A DNA stretch of 64,000 bases from Phyto melanocephala (GCA_941918925.1 OW799235.1:46124701-46188700); one strand, 5' to 3'. Positions 10,746 to 21,839 are shown, numbered from the stretch's first letter. The notes: a model not told the origin generated them from the sequence alone. Numbers and translations: made by a program.

Positions 10746-11794
10746 TGGGAACACACTACACCCACCAACGACGAGCACAGCCGGAATTATTAGGTAGCCC
10801 CGTTTCCATAATAGAACACCTATATATGAAGAATCGTTACAAGTTTTTACAACTATTGGTAACGCAGACATTCTCAATGACTTTTCAGACCTCCCTCGTG
10901 TCCTACGAGTAGTTTGTTATATATTTTGTTCTTATAATCGCTGTAAAGGACAAGTTCATCCTGATGGTGCTAACTACCAAGAACTAACCGCAAGAGGATT
11001 AACCTTTGCCAGATCTTGCTTAATAATTGCCAGTCAAAAACTTTATTTCAACAACGAATACAATCAATTGTCTGAAAATTTGCCTATAGCCCGGAAAAGT
11101 AACTTGTTAACCCTTAATCAATTTACTGATCCTAACGGAATAATGAGAATCAATAGCCGATTATTTCAATCCCCTACCCTTGTTATGATGAGCGCCATCC
11201 AATCTTACTGCCCTATCACGCCCGTTTCACCAGGCTTTTCCTCACTCATCTACACATACTATTCTATCTCAATGCTTGATCAGTGTAAAACATAAACGTC
11301 AACTTGGTCAACAGATCATGGTCGCCTTACCCCCAGAGCGTACTAGTCTATCCCGACCCTTCTATGATACTGGAGTCAATTTCGCTGGACCATTCGACAT
11401 AAAATCCTATGCAGTCCGTGGTTGCAAGATCACAAAAAGATATGTATTGATCTTTGTATTCTTTTCAACAAATGCGATTCATATTGAAGCTACACAGGCC
11501 TTCATGAGTGCCTATGCACGCTTCTTTTCTAAAATTGAAACCCCCGTGTCATGTATTCAGACAATGGCACGGCCTTTGTCGAGGCTACTAATATCTTAAA
11601 TTTCGAAAAGAAAAACTCAAAAATCAAGATAGTTTTTCCACCTTGGAATGGCACTTTATACCACCAGGTGCCCCCCACATGTGCGGCCTCTGGGAGGACG
11701 GAATAAAAAGTTTCAAGTCCCACTTCAAGAAAATATGTCATAGGCAAAGTTTTACATTCAAAGAATTCAGGACTATGCTTGCTCGTATAGAAGC
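10746..11794 (+). pseudogene. BEL/Pao pol: integrase region, left part
   Basis: The BEL element resumes with the pre-integrase segment ILNDFSDLPRVLRVVCYIF (about 10870), then TARGLTFARSCLIIASQ and LTDPNGIMRINSRL-like sequence (about 10990-11170). The integrase core follows in 11276-11560 (PPERTSLSRPFYDTGVNFAG, then FSTNAIHIEATQAF). The motif ending in YSDNGTAFVEA is readable near 11550 in shifted frames. At about 11640-11794 the tail includes WNGTLYHQVPPTCAASG in one frame and TMLARIEA just before the hAT insertion at 11795. Several frameshifts and stops are present. Reading continues at 20070. Confidence 0.8.
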
Positions 11795-12119
11795 TAGGGT
11801 GATCGATTATTAGACATTTTAAAGAAACCAGTTTTCAAATAGTTTGAAATTTAGAATTAAAAAAAAAACGGTTGTTTTTTGGAAAATTTAGAAAAAAACG
11901 ATTAACCGGTCGAATACATATAATATAGTTTTTTCTTATACCCTTGACAGATATACATATATGGGTTAATTTCAAAAAAAACGTACACATCGAGTTTTTT
12001 TTTATTTTTTTTTCAATTCGCCGGTAAGAGTGGCCAATTTATGTAGAAATTGATGAAGATTCTAGTGGTACTTTTAGGCTTTCAAGAAGATCAATATTTT
12101 TTGATTTTTTTAGGTTTTC

Positions 12120-13560
12120 TATGATTTCTATCTTGAGCGTCACACACCAAATATGTATAAAAAATCGCTAAAAATGCAAATATATTTGAAATTCAAGCTT
12201 ACTACGATGTTCTTTTGTTTCTCAAGATTGACTTTTGCGAAAATCACCTTTTCGATTATAAACACAAAATCACGATTCACCTTGATTTTTAATTTTTTTT
12301 TAAAGTGACTAGTTATTTTAAAATTTTAAGATGAAAATATGTAAATTTTTGTTAAAAAAAAAAGACTTGAACTTAGAGGTTACTTGCAAAGTAATAGGCT
12401 TGTAACAATTTATTTTACAAAAATTTAATTATAAGCGTTTTAAGGAAAAAAAAACTAAGTGTGACGCTCAAGATATTTTGTGACGATCAAGAGATTTTGT
12501 TGCACGTAAACAAGAAATAATGCCAAATTTAAAGTTTACCGAAAAAAAGTTTAATCTTTTACAAAAAGTAAGTAAAAAAAACAAAAAATTTTCAAAAAAC
12601 AAAAATTTTCATACAAAACTAAACATATACATATTCTTTGATGTCTTTAACAAAAATGGAAAAAAGGAAGTAATTCTTAAAGAAACTTACCCCCATACCT
12701 AAACAAGAGCGTTGAGCGTCAAGCGTTGGAGTTTTACATGTGTTTTGTTTTTGTTACAATAACAAAATACATGCAAAATTGCAACGCTTGACGCTCAACG
12801 CTCTTGTTTAGGTATGGGCCTTAGACACATATGTAAATATTTGACGCAAAACAATAACTTAACTTAATTTAATTTATAAATTTTCATTCGAATTCTTATT
12901 CTGAATCTGTATAAACTTCATTAAATGACAAGCGGCTTTGTTTTTTTTTTATTATCATTAATTTTTACCACTTTCGAATTAAGTTTGTGGCAGTTGCATA
13001 AATTTCCGGTCCCCCAGAGGTTTAAGTTGCAAAAGCACGATTAAACTCAAATATACAACGATTATACCTTTCTTCTTTCTTTTATATTCGATATCTTTGT
13101 GCTCTTTCAGCCGTTATTAATTTTGTTGTTTTACTCTTAAAAATTAAAAAATAAAATCATAATTAAGCATTTTAAGCTATGAAGCAATATATATCAAAAG
13201 TGATGCTCATGAAATGTTTGCATATTCTGTTTTTTTTTTTTTTTTTTGTAGGTAATTTATTTCTCAAACTCACAACTTATAAAAAAATGAGTTGATTGTC
13301 AGCTTAAATTTTTTACATTTAATATATTCACTTTAAAAAAAATTAGCGTGACGATCATGAAATTTTATCGCGCCCTTACCATGGTGTTCACAAAAACTAC
13401 GCAAATGCACACTTTTTTGCAAAGATTTTTTCTTCGCTTTTTCACTTTTGTAATAATTTAGGTTTGTACTTTCCTTACGTTATTCACTTTATTTAAATAC
13501 AAATTGAAAACTAGTAATATTACTTGAATTATAAAAAAAGTGACGCTCAGTGCAAATTGT
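12120..13560. repeat. dispersed GTGACG(C/A)TCA motifs
   Basis: Copies or close variants occur at about 12134 (inverse), 12461, 12480, 13200, 13348 and 13540, plus both arms of the 127-bp hairpin. They lie in the left part of the hAT-like element in otherwise AT-rich DNA. They may be internal protein-binding repeats of that element or of an older element inside it. Confidence 0.55.
12692..12818. repeat. 127-bp near-perfect hairpin
   Basis: A 37-bp arm at 12692-12728 is the exact reverse complement of 12782-12818. The interior also pairs (TTTTACATGTGTTTTGTT against AACAAAATACATGCAAAA), leaving a very small loop. The arms contain GACGCTCAACGCTC, related to a GTGACGCTCA motif scattered over 12130-13550. 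Confidence 0.9.
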
Positions 13561-14351
13561 GGGGACAACATTTCTTTGCAACACCAAATTCGCACTAATT
13601 CAGTTTTGACGACTATAACAAATGAAAACACAAGAAAGAAACTCAATAATTCAAAAACTGTTATTAAATGTTGCATATTTACTTTTTTCTTGATTTTATT
13701 TAATTTTGTTTACTAAAAATTCTAACGGGGACACATGCTTTTGTATGGAAGGAGTCCGAGGGAGAAACAAAACACCATTCTGAATAAACAAAAAAACAAA
13801 CATACAAATTTGAGAATTACGTTTTTTTGTTACATATTTCTCGCTGATCACTCTTAAATTTTTCATTTTTTTGTAAAGTGTAAAGTGCGGGGACACAAAA
13901 ATTGCGTTTTTTTTAAATTGACCCATATAGGTATAAACTAGTTTGTTCTATGGTTTAATTGCATTTTAAGTTGACACACATGCAATTAAAATGCCGTTAT
14001 ATAAAATAAAGATGTTAAAGAACAGACACTTTTTACCTTAAAGTGACCGAAAAGTTAAGTTTATGCTTCAATTACCTTGAACTTTTAAGGTTAGGTTGAT
14101 AAATTTAAAAATGCCATTGTTTCTCTACATGAAACAAAATATTGCAACTAAATTGCGATGTATATTTTTTTCTACTTCGACCTTTTAATTTTTTTTTATT
14201 TTAAGTTTTAATTTTCTAATACAATAATGCTAACACAAAACAGTAAATAAATCAATAAAAATTTTATTTCTTTTTGTTAACCCATTTTGTACCAGAGTAC
14301 AAACGCCAACCAAATTATTTTTATTAAGTTTCTTTTATTGTATAAAAAATA

Positions 14352-14507
14352 TTATTTTAAATTTTTGTGGTAGTCCTTGAAGCAATTACCCATTAAATTA
14401 AAGCAATTAAAATTAAATTTACGTTGCACTTAGTGCAAGTATAGGCAGTTGTTTCTTACATAACCCAAAGTGGCCACCACCACTTTTTGCCTCTGATTCC
14501 AATCCGA
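14352..14507 (-). pseudogene. piggyBac transposase, C-terminal fragment
   Basis: On the minus strand the sequence reads YRIGIRGKKWWWPLWVM, continuing exactly where the main transposase fragment (ending NAVANY) is interrupted. A cysteine-rich tail follows (CTKCNVN, then NCFKDYHKN before a stop at 14352-14354), matching the C-terminal zinc-binding region of piggyBac transposases. The last part is in a different frame. Separated from the main body by the 2978-bp insertion. Confidence 0.85.
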
Positions 14508-14510
14508 TAA

Positions 14511-17488
14511 CACTGCTCTGCAAAAAATAATTTTTTGTCTTCCCATTTAATAAAACTATGTGGACTATATGGATTTTGACGCACTGAACTCAAATCCGTT
14601 GTCGGTTTTTTTCCATCAGATCGGGATTTTTTTTTTATGGGCGTGGCAAATTTTTCCCCCTAAATTAGTCAGGTACGGAGACTTATTTCCTCCTTCCTCG
14701 AGAACCAGTCATCCGATTTTCAAAAATAAAATACCAAAAAATGTGTAACAAAATTGTATTTATTTGAGTGTAATAAAATTTTTCTCTATCTTTTATCGTT
14801 TTGGAGTTATTTAGAAATTAATGGAGAAAAAAAAATTTTTTCGTGCAAAATTCGTAATATTTTTCAATTTAAAAATGGAATTAAAAAAAGTTATGAGGCA
14901 AATATTCAACATTTTAAACTTTTTTCTGAAAGCTAGTTGTGTTGGAAATAAAAAAGCTATAAACCATAAAAATCGGTTAAAAATTTACCGCAGGTACCCA
15001 ATATTGACCAAATATGTGTAATGCAGCAAACAACGTCAGAGTGGGCGCACTAAAGCGAATTGTAGCAACATTGAATGGCAACTTTTTACTTCTATCTATT
15101 TTCGTACAACAAAAACAAATACAAGCAAAAAAAATTTGCTAGATTGTAGCATCGCCTCGCCTAAAGCACCCACCCTGTCGTCACCCGTAGATAACTTCAA
15201 ATTACAATAAAGAATTAAAATATTTACAGACTATTTTACTTAAAATAACACAAAACTTTTGTTAATAATTATTAATTTTTATTTAGGAAACATTGTTAAA
15301 ATAAAAAAATAGTTTAAGCTCCCATGCCTTTTTGTCCACATCATTCAATTTCGTTCTGAAGACCTCGTCCTTCATAATTTGTCGTATTTGTGGACCTACA
15401 AATATGTCTTCTTTTACTGTAGCATCTCTGATTCTAGAAAATTCGCTCTTAATGTATATAAAGGCTTCACCATCCTTGTTCATTGCTTTGACAAAATTTT
15501 TCATTAGGCCTAGCTTTATATGAAGAGAAGAGTTTGTTTCTTTTGATTTAAAGGCTCTTCTGCTACACTTTTTTCTCCTGGAATAAAATTTACTCTTTTC
15601 GATCAAATCAAATCAAACATTGTAGTGTTTTTCTTTTGCGCGGCTATCCCATTTACATAAGAAGCAATAAAACTTAGTATATCCACTTTGCAATCCATTT
15701 AGCATTGCTGCGACTTTCAAATCTGCACATACGTTCCATGAGTAATGAGAATGTAAACATTTTTTGCAGTAGTATCTTCATGCTACAATAGTTTTCTTTC
15801 ATATTTCTTGCATACGCGAGTGGGGCCAATGGAAATTTGTTGCCATTGTGAAGTAAAACGGCTTTCAAACTTGTCTTGAATGAAACAATAACAAGCCGCT
15901 AATCCTGAGATTTATGACTGAAACACAGTTGTCGCAAAAGTCCATCAGCATTATCGCAAAATATCAAACCTTCCTCTTTGCTGAAATATATTAAAAAAGG
16001 TTGTTCTTTATTTCGAAAGTAAGAGACGTTAACGTCCGTTTGCACCAAACTCCATTCTTTTCTTTGGGATGCAAGAAGCTCAGACTTAGTTTTTTTAAAG
16101 CCTTGATTTACAAACTAAGTTATTCATATCAGTTTAATTCGGAAAATAAGGTGTACTCGTTGGACTTCCAAATGAATGCGAAGAAACACCCATGCTGGCG
16201 TAAGTGGATTCAGTTGCTGCAGAAAGCCCATCTTCTTCATCGTCTGTAGGAGGCAATGGAGGTAAAAATTTACTTTACTGGAAAACTGGTCGTTTGACGC
16301 ATGAAGTATTTGGATATGTAACTTTATTTTTTGCTCTTTTCTTAAGCCCACGTGCTTTAGTATGGCAAAAGTAGCAATTATTTTGATGATTTTGTGGTTC
16401 ACTCCAAATCGCTGGCTTCATAAACGTCCTCATAAAGACTTATGACTTCCTTTTAACCAACCTCTTAAAGACTTACCACAGCTACTACAACATATTTTCG
16501 GCAGCCAATTTTCATCTCTATCATCGATAGGATACCCAAAATAACGGCAATAAACATCTTGAATCTTGGAAGATATTGTCTCCCGTTGAGAACTTAAAAT
16601 TAGATCGCCACATACGTAACAAAATAAATTTAGAGATTTGTTACAAATCCTTGACATTTTGTAATATGAAAGCGTTTATGGATTCTTTAATTGCTTTATT
16701 TCTGTACACAATAACAAAGTACACTATAAGATCTATTTACTGTTGCCGATTTCAACCGCACGATATTCAAATTAAAAGTGACTAACTTATTGCCCATTAG
16801 CTTCTATATATACAATAAATACCAGAATCTACCCTAATGTTCTTAATTTGAAATCACAGGTAATTGAAAAATACTGTTATAAATATTAATTCCAAGAACT
16901 ATGTAAAATACCGTTGTACTTTAGTTCCATTACCTGCTCACCTAACGAAATGTTATATATATCATATGCAAGGCTGGTTGCATTGCAATATTGGGTACCT
17001 GCGGTAAATTGACAATAAAATCTAAATTTTTTAAGCGATTTTTATGGTTAATGGCTTCCTTTATTTCCAAGATAAGTAGCTCTTAGAAAAAAGTTTAAAA
17101 TGTTGAATATTTGCATTACATTTTTTTTAATTCCATTTTTAATTTGAAAAACATTACGAATTTTGCACAAAAAAATTGTTTTTTCTCCATTAATTTCTAA
17201 ATAACTCCAAAACGATAAGAGATAGAGAAAAATTGTATTCCACTAAAATAAATACAATTTTGTTACACAATTTTTGGTGTTTTATTTTTGAAAATCGGAT
17301 GACTGGTTCTCGTGTTAAGAGGAAATATGTGTCCGTACCTGACTAATTTAGGGGGAAAAATTTGCCACGCCCATAAAAAAAATCCAGATCTGATGGAAAA
17401 AAACCGACAACGGATTTGAGTTCAGCGCGTCAAAATCCATATAGTCCACATAGTTTTATTAAATGGAGGATTTTGCTGCAGAGCAGTG
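14511..17488 (-). mobile_element. CACTG-ended element with ~500-bp inverted repeats
   Basis: The left end CACTGCTCTGC is exactly inverted at the right end (GCAGAGCAGTG, ending 17488). TAA is duplicated on both sides (14508-14510 and 17489-17491). Deleting the element and one TAA restores the piggyBac codons AAT TAT CGG. The arms remain alignable for roughly 500 bp (14511-15015 against 16975-17488). The centre carries a degraded minus-strand gene (15283-16657). CACTG termini and a 3-bp duplication suggest the CMC group (CACTA/Chapaev), whereas a TAA/TTA target is also typical of PIF/Harbinger. Two related or similar elements occur at 34403-36236 and 55752-57421. Confidence 0.85.
15283..16657 (-). 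pseudogene. transposon-associated zinc-finger protein, degraded
   Basis: The minus strand starts MSRICNKSLNLFCYVCGD at 16657. It runs into a cysteine module (CYVCGD, then YCRYFGYPIDDRDENWLPK, then CCSSCGKSLRGWLKG), followed after a frame change by PAIWSEPQNHQNNCYFCHTK (about 16350-16410). The distal part (15283-15606) reads LHIKLGLMKNFVKAMNKDG, IFVGPQIRQIMKDEVF and KKAWELKLFFYF. I recognise this combination as a protein family found repeatedly in arthropod genomes as uncharacterised, multi-copy genes. Its position inside a terminal-inverted-repeat element suggests it is the element's own protein. Stops and frameshifts between 15600 and 16260 disable it. Biochemical role unknown; transposase is an inference. 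Confidence 0.65.
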
Positions 17489-17491
17489 TAA

Positions 17492-18365
17492 TTAGCGACA
17501 GCATTATCATGCAAGTCAACTCCGCCCATAAACTTGTTATAATTAGCAATAACGTTGGCTTTAGGTACAGCGATCCGTTTTTTTGCTTTCTATCATATCG
17601 CATTACATTTCTAATAGGATCTATCAGATCATAGTTAGCAGCCAAAGTGACTTCCGCATTGTCTCTCCACCGAACCAATGCAACCTTATGTTCCTGATCG
17701 AATGCGTAGTCTATATCATGTCGTGGTAATTTTGTTTTTAGGCTTGCTCCTACCAGTCTGTTTGCTCTGATTGTTCCAGTTGCACAAAAACTTTTTTCTT
17801 TTAGAAGACAAAGCAAGTGGTATCCGGTAAAAAAATTGTCGAAATGAACGGTATGTTGTCTAGGATACTCACAAACCGACAATAGACTCATAAACACGCT
17901 AGCACCAAGGCCAAGTTGTTTGTTATACATGTCTGATGCACCAGCATATGGTTGGAATTTAAAAAGATACCCTTTCGATGAACACAAACACCAATATTTG
18001 TATCCAAAACGAATTGGTTTCCCCTTGATAAACATCTTGCAGCTATTACGACCGAAATATGGCACCATTTGCTCATCAATCGAAAGATTTGATTCAAAAA
18101 CACCAAACTGCATAAATCGACTATTTAGAAGGTTAAACAGTGGTGTTACCTTTGCAAATTTGTCATTTTTGTTGATTTCATTGTTATTTGAAATGTGGAA
18201 GTTTGATTTTATTTTTTGGAACTTATTACGTGACATTGCTTGCTTTATGATAGCAATTCCATAAGTCGGTTCGTTGCTCCAATAATTTTGCACCTTAGGA
18301 ACGGAATGGTAGCCAGAAAATAGCAATATCCCAAAGAATCGGCGCATTGTGGCTATATTAACCAA
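17492..18365 (-). pseudogene. piggyBac transposase, main body
   Basis: The minus-strand frame encodes the piggyBac DDE domain: MRRFFGILLFSGYHSVPK, FHISNNNEINKNDKFAKV, the first catalytic aspartate in LSIDEQMVPYFGR, the second in TVHFDNFFTGYHLL, and MRYDRKQK. After an extra A in a run near 17578-17584 the frame must shift by one to read NKFMGGVDLHDNAVANY, which contains the third conserved acidic region. The gene is then cut by the CACTG element. Upstream, TNRYASQHNNNGN is readable just before 18365, so translation began further upstream in a preceding exon or frame. Two independent lesions (frameshift and insertion) show it is inactive. Confidence 0.9.
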
Positions 18366-18667
18366 ATTTCCATTATTATTATGTTGTGAAGCATATCTGT
18401 TTGTCTCAGTTACTAAATGTTGAGTAACTTCATCGTCAAAAAAGAGAGAGAAGAGCTGGTATGGTGTATATCCTTATGCAAGCAATATAGTCATAAGAAG
18501 TTAAATTGGCAACATATTATTATAAAATACCTAATTTAGACACAATATCATCTTTTATTGCATTCAATGGTTCATGTACAGGAGCAATATCCAAATGCAT
18601 ACGCTTAGTTCTTAGAAAATATTATAATAAAATAAAAATGAATCGTATTACATCATATCATTGCCTA

Positions 18668-18894
18668 CCTGCGACTTCATTCAGTGGATATTGGTCAGTT
18701 GCCTCATTGATTGTAATTTCTTCATCATTAAGAAACTCTTCATATGAAACTTCGTCAACGTTAGGCGGAGGTAAGCACACAACATTGGTTAAGTTATGCA
18801 AATGCATTTCATTATCCTCATCATCACTGCAATTCTGAATTATTTCTAAAATTTTACTTGTACTCATATTCATACTCATACACATTCTTTTCAA
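18668..18894 (-). pseudogene. candidate piggyBac N-terminal exon
   Basis: This minus-strand frame is rich in acidic residues (NCSDDEDNEM, EVSYEEFLNDEEI), like the N-terminus of many piggyBac transposases. It ends near a possible donor (CAG|GTAGGC at about 18668). It lies between the right terminal repeat and the DDE domain on the same strand. Between it and 18365 there are stops, which would fit one or two small introns or decay. Confidence 0.5.
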
Positions 18895-18949
18895 TTTGTA
18901 ATTAAAAAAAATAGATAAGTATAAAAAAAAATTTGGTGCTCTAATTATC

Positions 18950-19320
18950 CCAGCGGTCGAGATCTCGACCAGCTAAGTTCAAGGCTGTCTAACGGTAAGT
19001 TTGAGTAACTGAAACATCTAGCTTGTGTACATTAAAGTTTATTCGAAATGTTGTCTATTTAAAATGATAAAACTTTTTATTTTTCTATTTTTTTGTAAGT
19101 AGTTACAACTAATTTAAGAGTAGGCTATTTTTAGTCTATTCTATTGTCCTCCCCGGTGAAAATTTTACAGGGGGTAGGGGGGGTAAAAAAGTTTAAGTCT
19201 GAGAGCCAATAAGACAAACTTAATTATAAATTAAATAAAAATAATTAATTCCACTTCCTAATATTTTTAATTATTTAATGAAAAACAGCAAAAGTTTATG
19301 GTCGAGATCTCGACCGCTGG
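18950..19320. repeat. inverted pair of a palindromic 20-bp motif in piggyBac
   Basis: CAGCGGTCGAGATCTCGACC occurs at about 18951 and its inverse GGTCGAGATCTCGACCGCTG at about 19300. Each copy is itself palindromic around GAGATCTC. The pair sits just inside the right terminal repeat, where transposase-binding subterminal repeats are expected. Confidence 0.75.
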
Positions 19321-20069
19321 TACAAAATGGGTTAATAAAATATATAAATTTACATTCTTGCCACTACATTTTTTTAAGAACTAAATTAATTTATTAAAAA
19401 TAACCGGTATTTGCTCTGGTTATGCCATATAACCTCCTTGTAAGGTTTTAATAATGAAAAATATAAAAAAGTCACTTCACTGCTTACGGTAGTCAACTTT
19501 ATAGGCAAGATGTAATAATGACCCTTTGTGTGCAAACTGTTTTAGTATACAAGTCATATGTTATCAGAGATATTAGTTAAGCTATGGGTAGTCTTTAGTA
19601 CAAGTCGCTAGATTTCGTAGAAATTCGAAAATGAGATCAAAAAGTATTGCAAAGTACAAAAATTTGGTCAGAAAACTTAACTGAACAGCTGATTATCACA
19701 GCAAATTATAAGCGCAACAACGTATAAAATACCTGCTCTCTATTTAAAACAAATAATATCTAAGCCTTATTATTTTTCTTATTTTACATTTGTTTTTGAA
19801 ACAACAAATAAATTTCTTACAATATTATGGAAGATTATTTAATAAATTTTCTAATTTTTCGAAATTTTTTTGAGTAATAAATATACTATGGTACGTTTGG
19901 TTACAAAGATAAATGAACATAAAACTAAAAATTAAAAAAACCGGCTTCTGTGAGTAAAAAAAACCGTTGTATTCGACATTCGAAAAATTAACATTTGGAA
20001 AAAACCGCCAGGTGAAAGAGTAAAAAAACCGGGTTTTCCACCGTTTGTAAAACCGAATCGATCACCCTA

Positions 20070-20457
20070 ATAGAAGCGTGTCTAAACTCAAGGACTCTCA
20101 GTCAAATGAGTAACGACCATTTTCTGATTGGCTCACCCCTATTATCTCCCCCGAACCCGACCTGTCAAGCCACTCCTTGAGTTATGTCAATAACAAAAAT
20201 TCAAAATACTTAACCATCACTTAACATAGAGATGGAAACAGGAGTACTTGATTGAACTTCATAAGAGTGTAAAATAAAAATACCCCTAGCGAGATTTACT
20301 TGTTGTTAAACAGGACAATTTGCCACCTAATCAGTGGAGAATAGGCCGCATTGATAAAGTATATCAAGGCCCCGATAAATGTATTAGAGTTGCCGATATA
20401 CGAACCGCTAATGGCATCGTCATTCGACCCATATCAAAATTAGTTTTGCTCCCATAA
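20070..20457 (+). pseudogene. BEL/Pao integrase C-terminus, right part
   Basis: The BEL element resumes directly after the hAT duplication with EACLNSRTLSQMSNDHFLIG, followed by SPLLSPPEPDL. It ends with the conserved C-terminal domain LPPNQWRIGRIDKVYQGPDK, then IRVADIRTANGIVIRPISKL, with a stop at 20455-20457. A frameshift lies between about 20190 and 20300. This completes the same element that begins at 6784. Confidence 0.85.
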
Positions 20458-21130
20458 CACAAATAAGCCGCATAATTTAACGATATTTTTCATTTTCTTT
20501 CCTTAACATTGCTAATATGTCTTCTTGGCGTCAACGAAATACATTCCTTATTAAAGAACAAAAATCTGTCGTGGCCCGTGAAAAAAGACAGAATTTTGAC
20601 TGTCGTATATGCCGCCAAGATCACTCCTTACGAAAGCTCTTAAAATTTAAAGGGATTAACGTATCAGATCGATGCAATGTAGTCAAACGTTTCGCTGGCG
20701 TTGAACTAAGTCGTATAGCAAAGTTTCTTATTGATTGTTATAAGTTGCCAGTAAAAACGTCTGGCAAAAAAACATGGTGTAACGTGTCCTTCCGGTCACG
20801 TTTTGATGAAGGACCCACTTTTTCAATAACTGCCAAAGCTACCACTGACCTGCCTTAACACCAAGCACTGCTGATCCGGATTTTTACACAAATGTGGATA
20901 TAAATCTTATCTTGGGAGCTGATATATACCCTCAATTAATTCGAAGTGGAATTCAGTTACAATCGTTTGTAACACCCATGGCGCAAGACACCTTATTAGG
21001 CTGGACTATAATTGCAAAATTTGGCTTTGAAACACTACCTATTTACCTGACCCAATCGTATAAATTTTCGATTTACACTTTGTATTATTTTTTGGCATTT
21101 AACCTTGTTACACTTAAGTTATAAAAATGA
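20458..21130 (+). pseudogene. second BEL/Pao-type relic: zinc knuckle and protease
   Basis: A 113-residue frame (20517-20858) begins MSSWRQRNTFL and contains CRICRQDHSLRKLLKFKG, then VSDRCNVVKRF, a variant of the BEL zinc-binding segment. The frame at 20894 reads NVDINLILGADIYPQLIRSG, then PMAQDTLLGWTI, the retropepsin-like region of BEL/Pao polyproteins. A frame change separates the parts and intervening sequence is missing. It is not continuous with the BEL element that ends at 20457. Confidence 0.7.
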
Positions 21131-21234
21131 ATTATAAATTATGCTAATTTTTCTTATAATATGCATCCTCTTTATATATTTTATATGCAATTACATTTTG
21201 TATTATACTTCACTCGAATTGTATATATTTATAT

Positions 21235-21453
21235 ATGCTAATTATTTATATAATGGGTGATTCAAGATCATTTTCTACTCTTCGCCGCATTAAAACGTGG
21301 ATGAAATCAACCATGACAGAGGACACGCTAAACGGGTTAGCCATGTTACATATTCACAACCAAATCGAAGTTGATCCAGAAGTTGTGCTTAATAAATTTG
21401 CTGCAACAGGAAACCACAAATTTTGTACTTATATACAAAAGTGTTTTTGTTAA
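21235..21453 (+). pseudogene. hAT-type C-terminal dimerisation domain relic
   Basis: The frame reads SRSFSTLRRIKTWMKSTMTE, then LNGLAMLHIHNQIEVDPE and VVLNKFAATGNHKF. This is the C-terminal signature of hAT-derived proteins of the zinc-finger MYM/TTF type. No N-terminal domain or terminal repeats were found around it. Confidence 0.7.
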
Positions 21454-21839
21454 ACTTTATGTCAGAAAATTTTTTATTTTTTTTTTAATAAATATTTATT
21501 TTGATTGAACTATAAAAAATTTTTGTTTCATTTATATGAATTTATATGGAATCTCTACTATTAAACTAAAAGCAAAGTTATCGCACAAAATTGTTATTAG
21601 AACCCTTTTGAAGCCACGAGAGTAAACTGGAAAAAGTGTATACAAGATTAGAGTTATTCCAAATAATACACGAATGTAATGCTAAGCCTGTTGAAGAGAA
21701 ATTGAAATTTTTAGTTAGAAAATTGTGCGAAAATGTCAAGAAGATATTGAAATATCAGCAGTAAAGCAGTGTTCAAAAGATTTAAAAAAACAAGTAATAT
21801 ATATTAGCATTCAGCACAAAGAAAAAATAACCGAAGCAT
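21454..21839. other. non-coding or decayed sequence
   Basis: A short retroelement-like peptide can be imagined around 21600-21730 (RLELFQIIHECNAKPVEEKL) but no domain was identified. AT-rich otherwise. Confidence 0.35.

Larger units (their letters stand above)
14281..19331 (-). mobile_element. piggyBac element with TTAA duplication
   Basis: TTAA flanks both sides (14277-14280 and 19332-19335). The termini are CCCATTTTGTACCAG and its exact inverse CTGGTACAAAATGGG. The transposase gene lies on the minus strand. Of 5051 bp, 2981 bp is an inserted CACTG element plus its 3-bp duplication, leaving about 2.07 kb, a normal size for piggyBac. A pair of internal inverted copies of a palindromic GGTCGAGATCTCGACC sequence sits near the right end (about 18952-18973 and 19299-19320). 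Confidence 0.92.
11795..20069. mobile_element. hAT-like non-autonomous element, 8-bp duplication ATAGAAGC
   Basis: It begins TAGGGTGATCGATT and ends with the exact inverse AATCGATCACCCTA. ATAGAAGC is present at 11787-11794 and 20070-20077. Removing the insert and one copy of the duplication rejoins the BEL integrase codons reading RIEACL, which confirms the boundaries independently. An 8-bp duplication with TAGGG termini is typical of the hAT superfamily. Subterminal AAAACCG-type repeats line the right end (19935-20035) and, less densely, the left. The total length is 8275 bp, of which 5055 bp is an inserted piggyBac element with its TTAA duplication. The remaining 3.2 kb shows no transposase. 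P or Merlin elements also make 8-bp duplications, but their termini differ. Confidence 0.85.

Noticed and set aside
10695..10800. Short inverted repeat GGCTACCTAA / TTAGGTAGCC
   Set aside because: Ten-base arms about 80 bp apart with no duplication; expected by chance in this much sequence.
12520..12702. Lysine-rich 60-codon ORF after a clean ATG
   Set aside because: Composition follows the A-rich DNA, there is no domain, and it ends at the edge of the 127-bp hairpin. Too weak to call a gene.
13696..13926. 76-codon minus-strand ORF and its neighbour at 13458-13676
   Set aside because: No domain or codon pattern. They sit in AT-rich DNA of the hAT-like element that has scattered GGGGACA motifs but no other coding sign.
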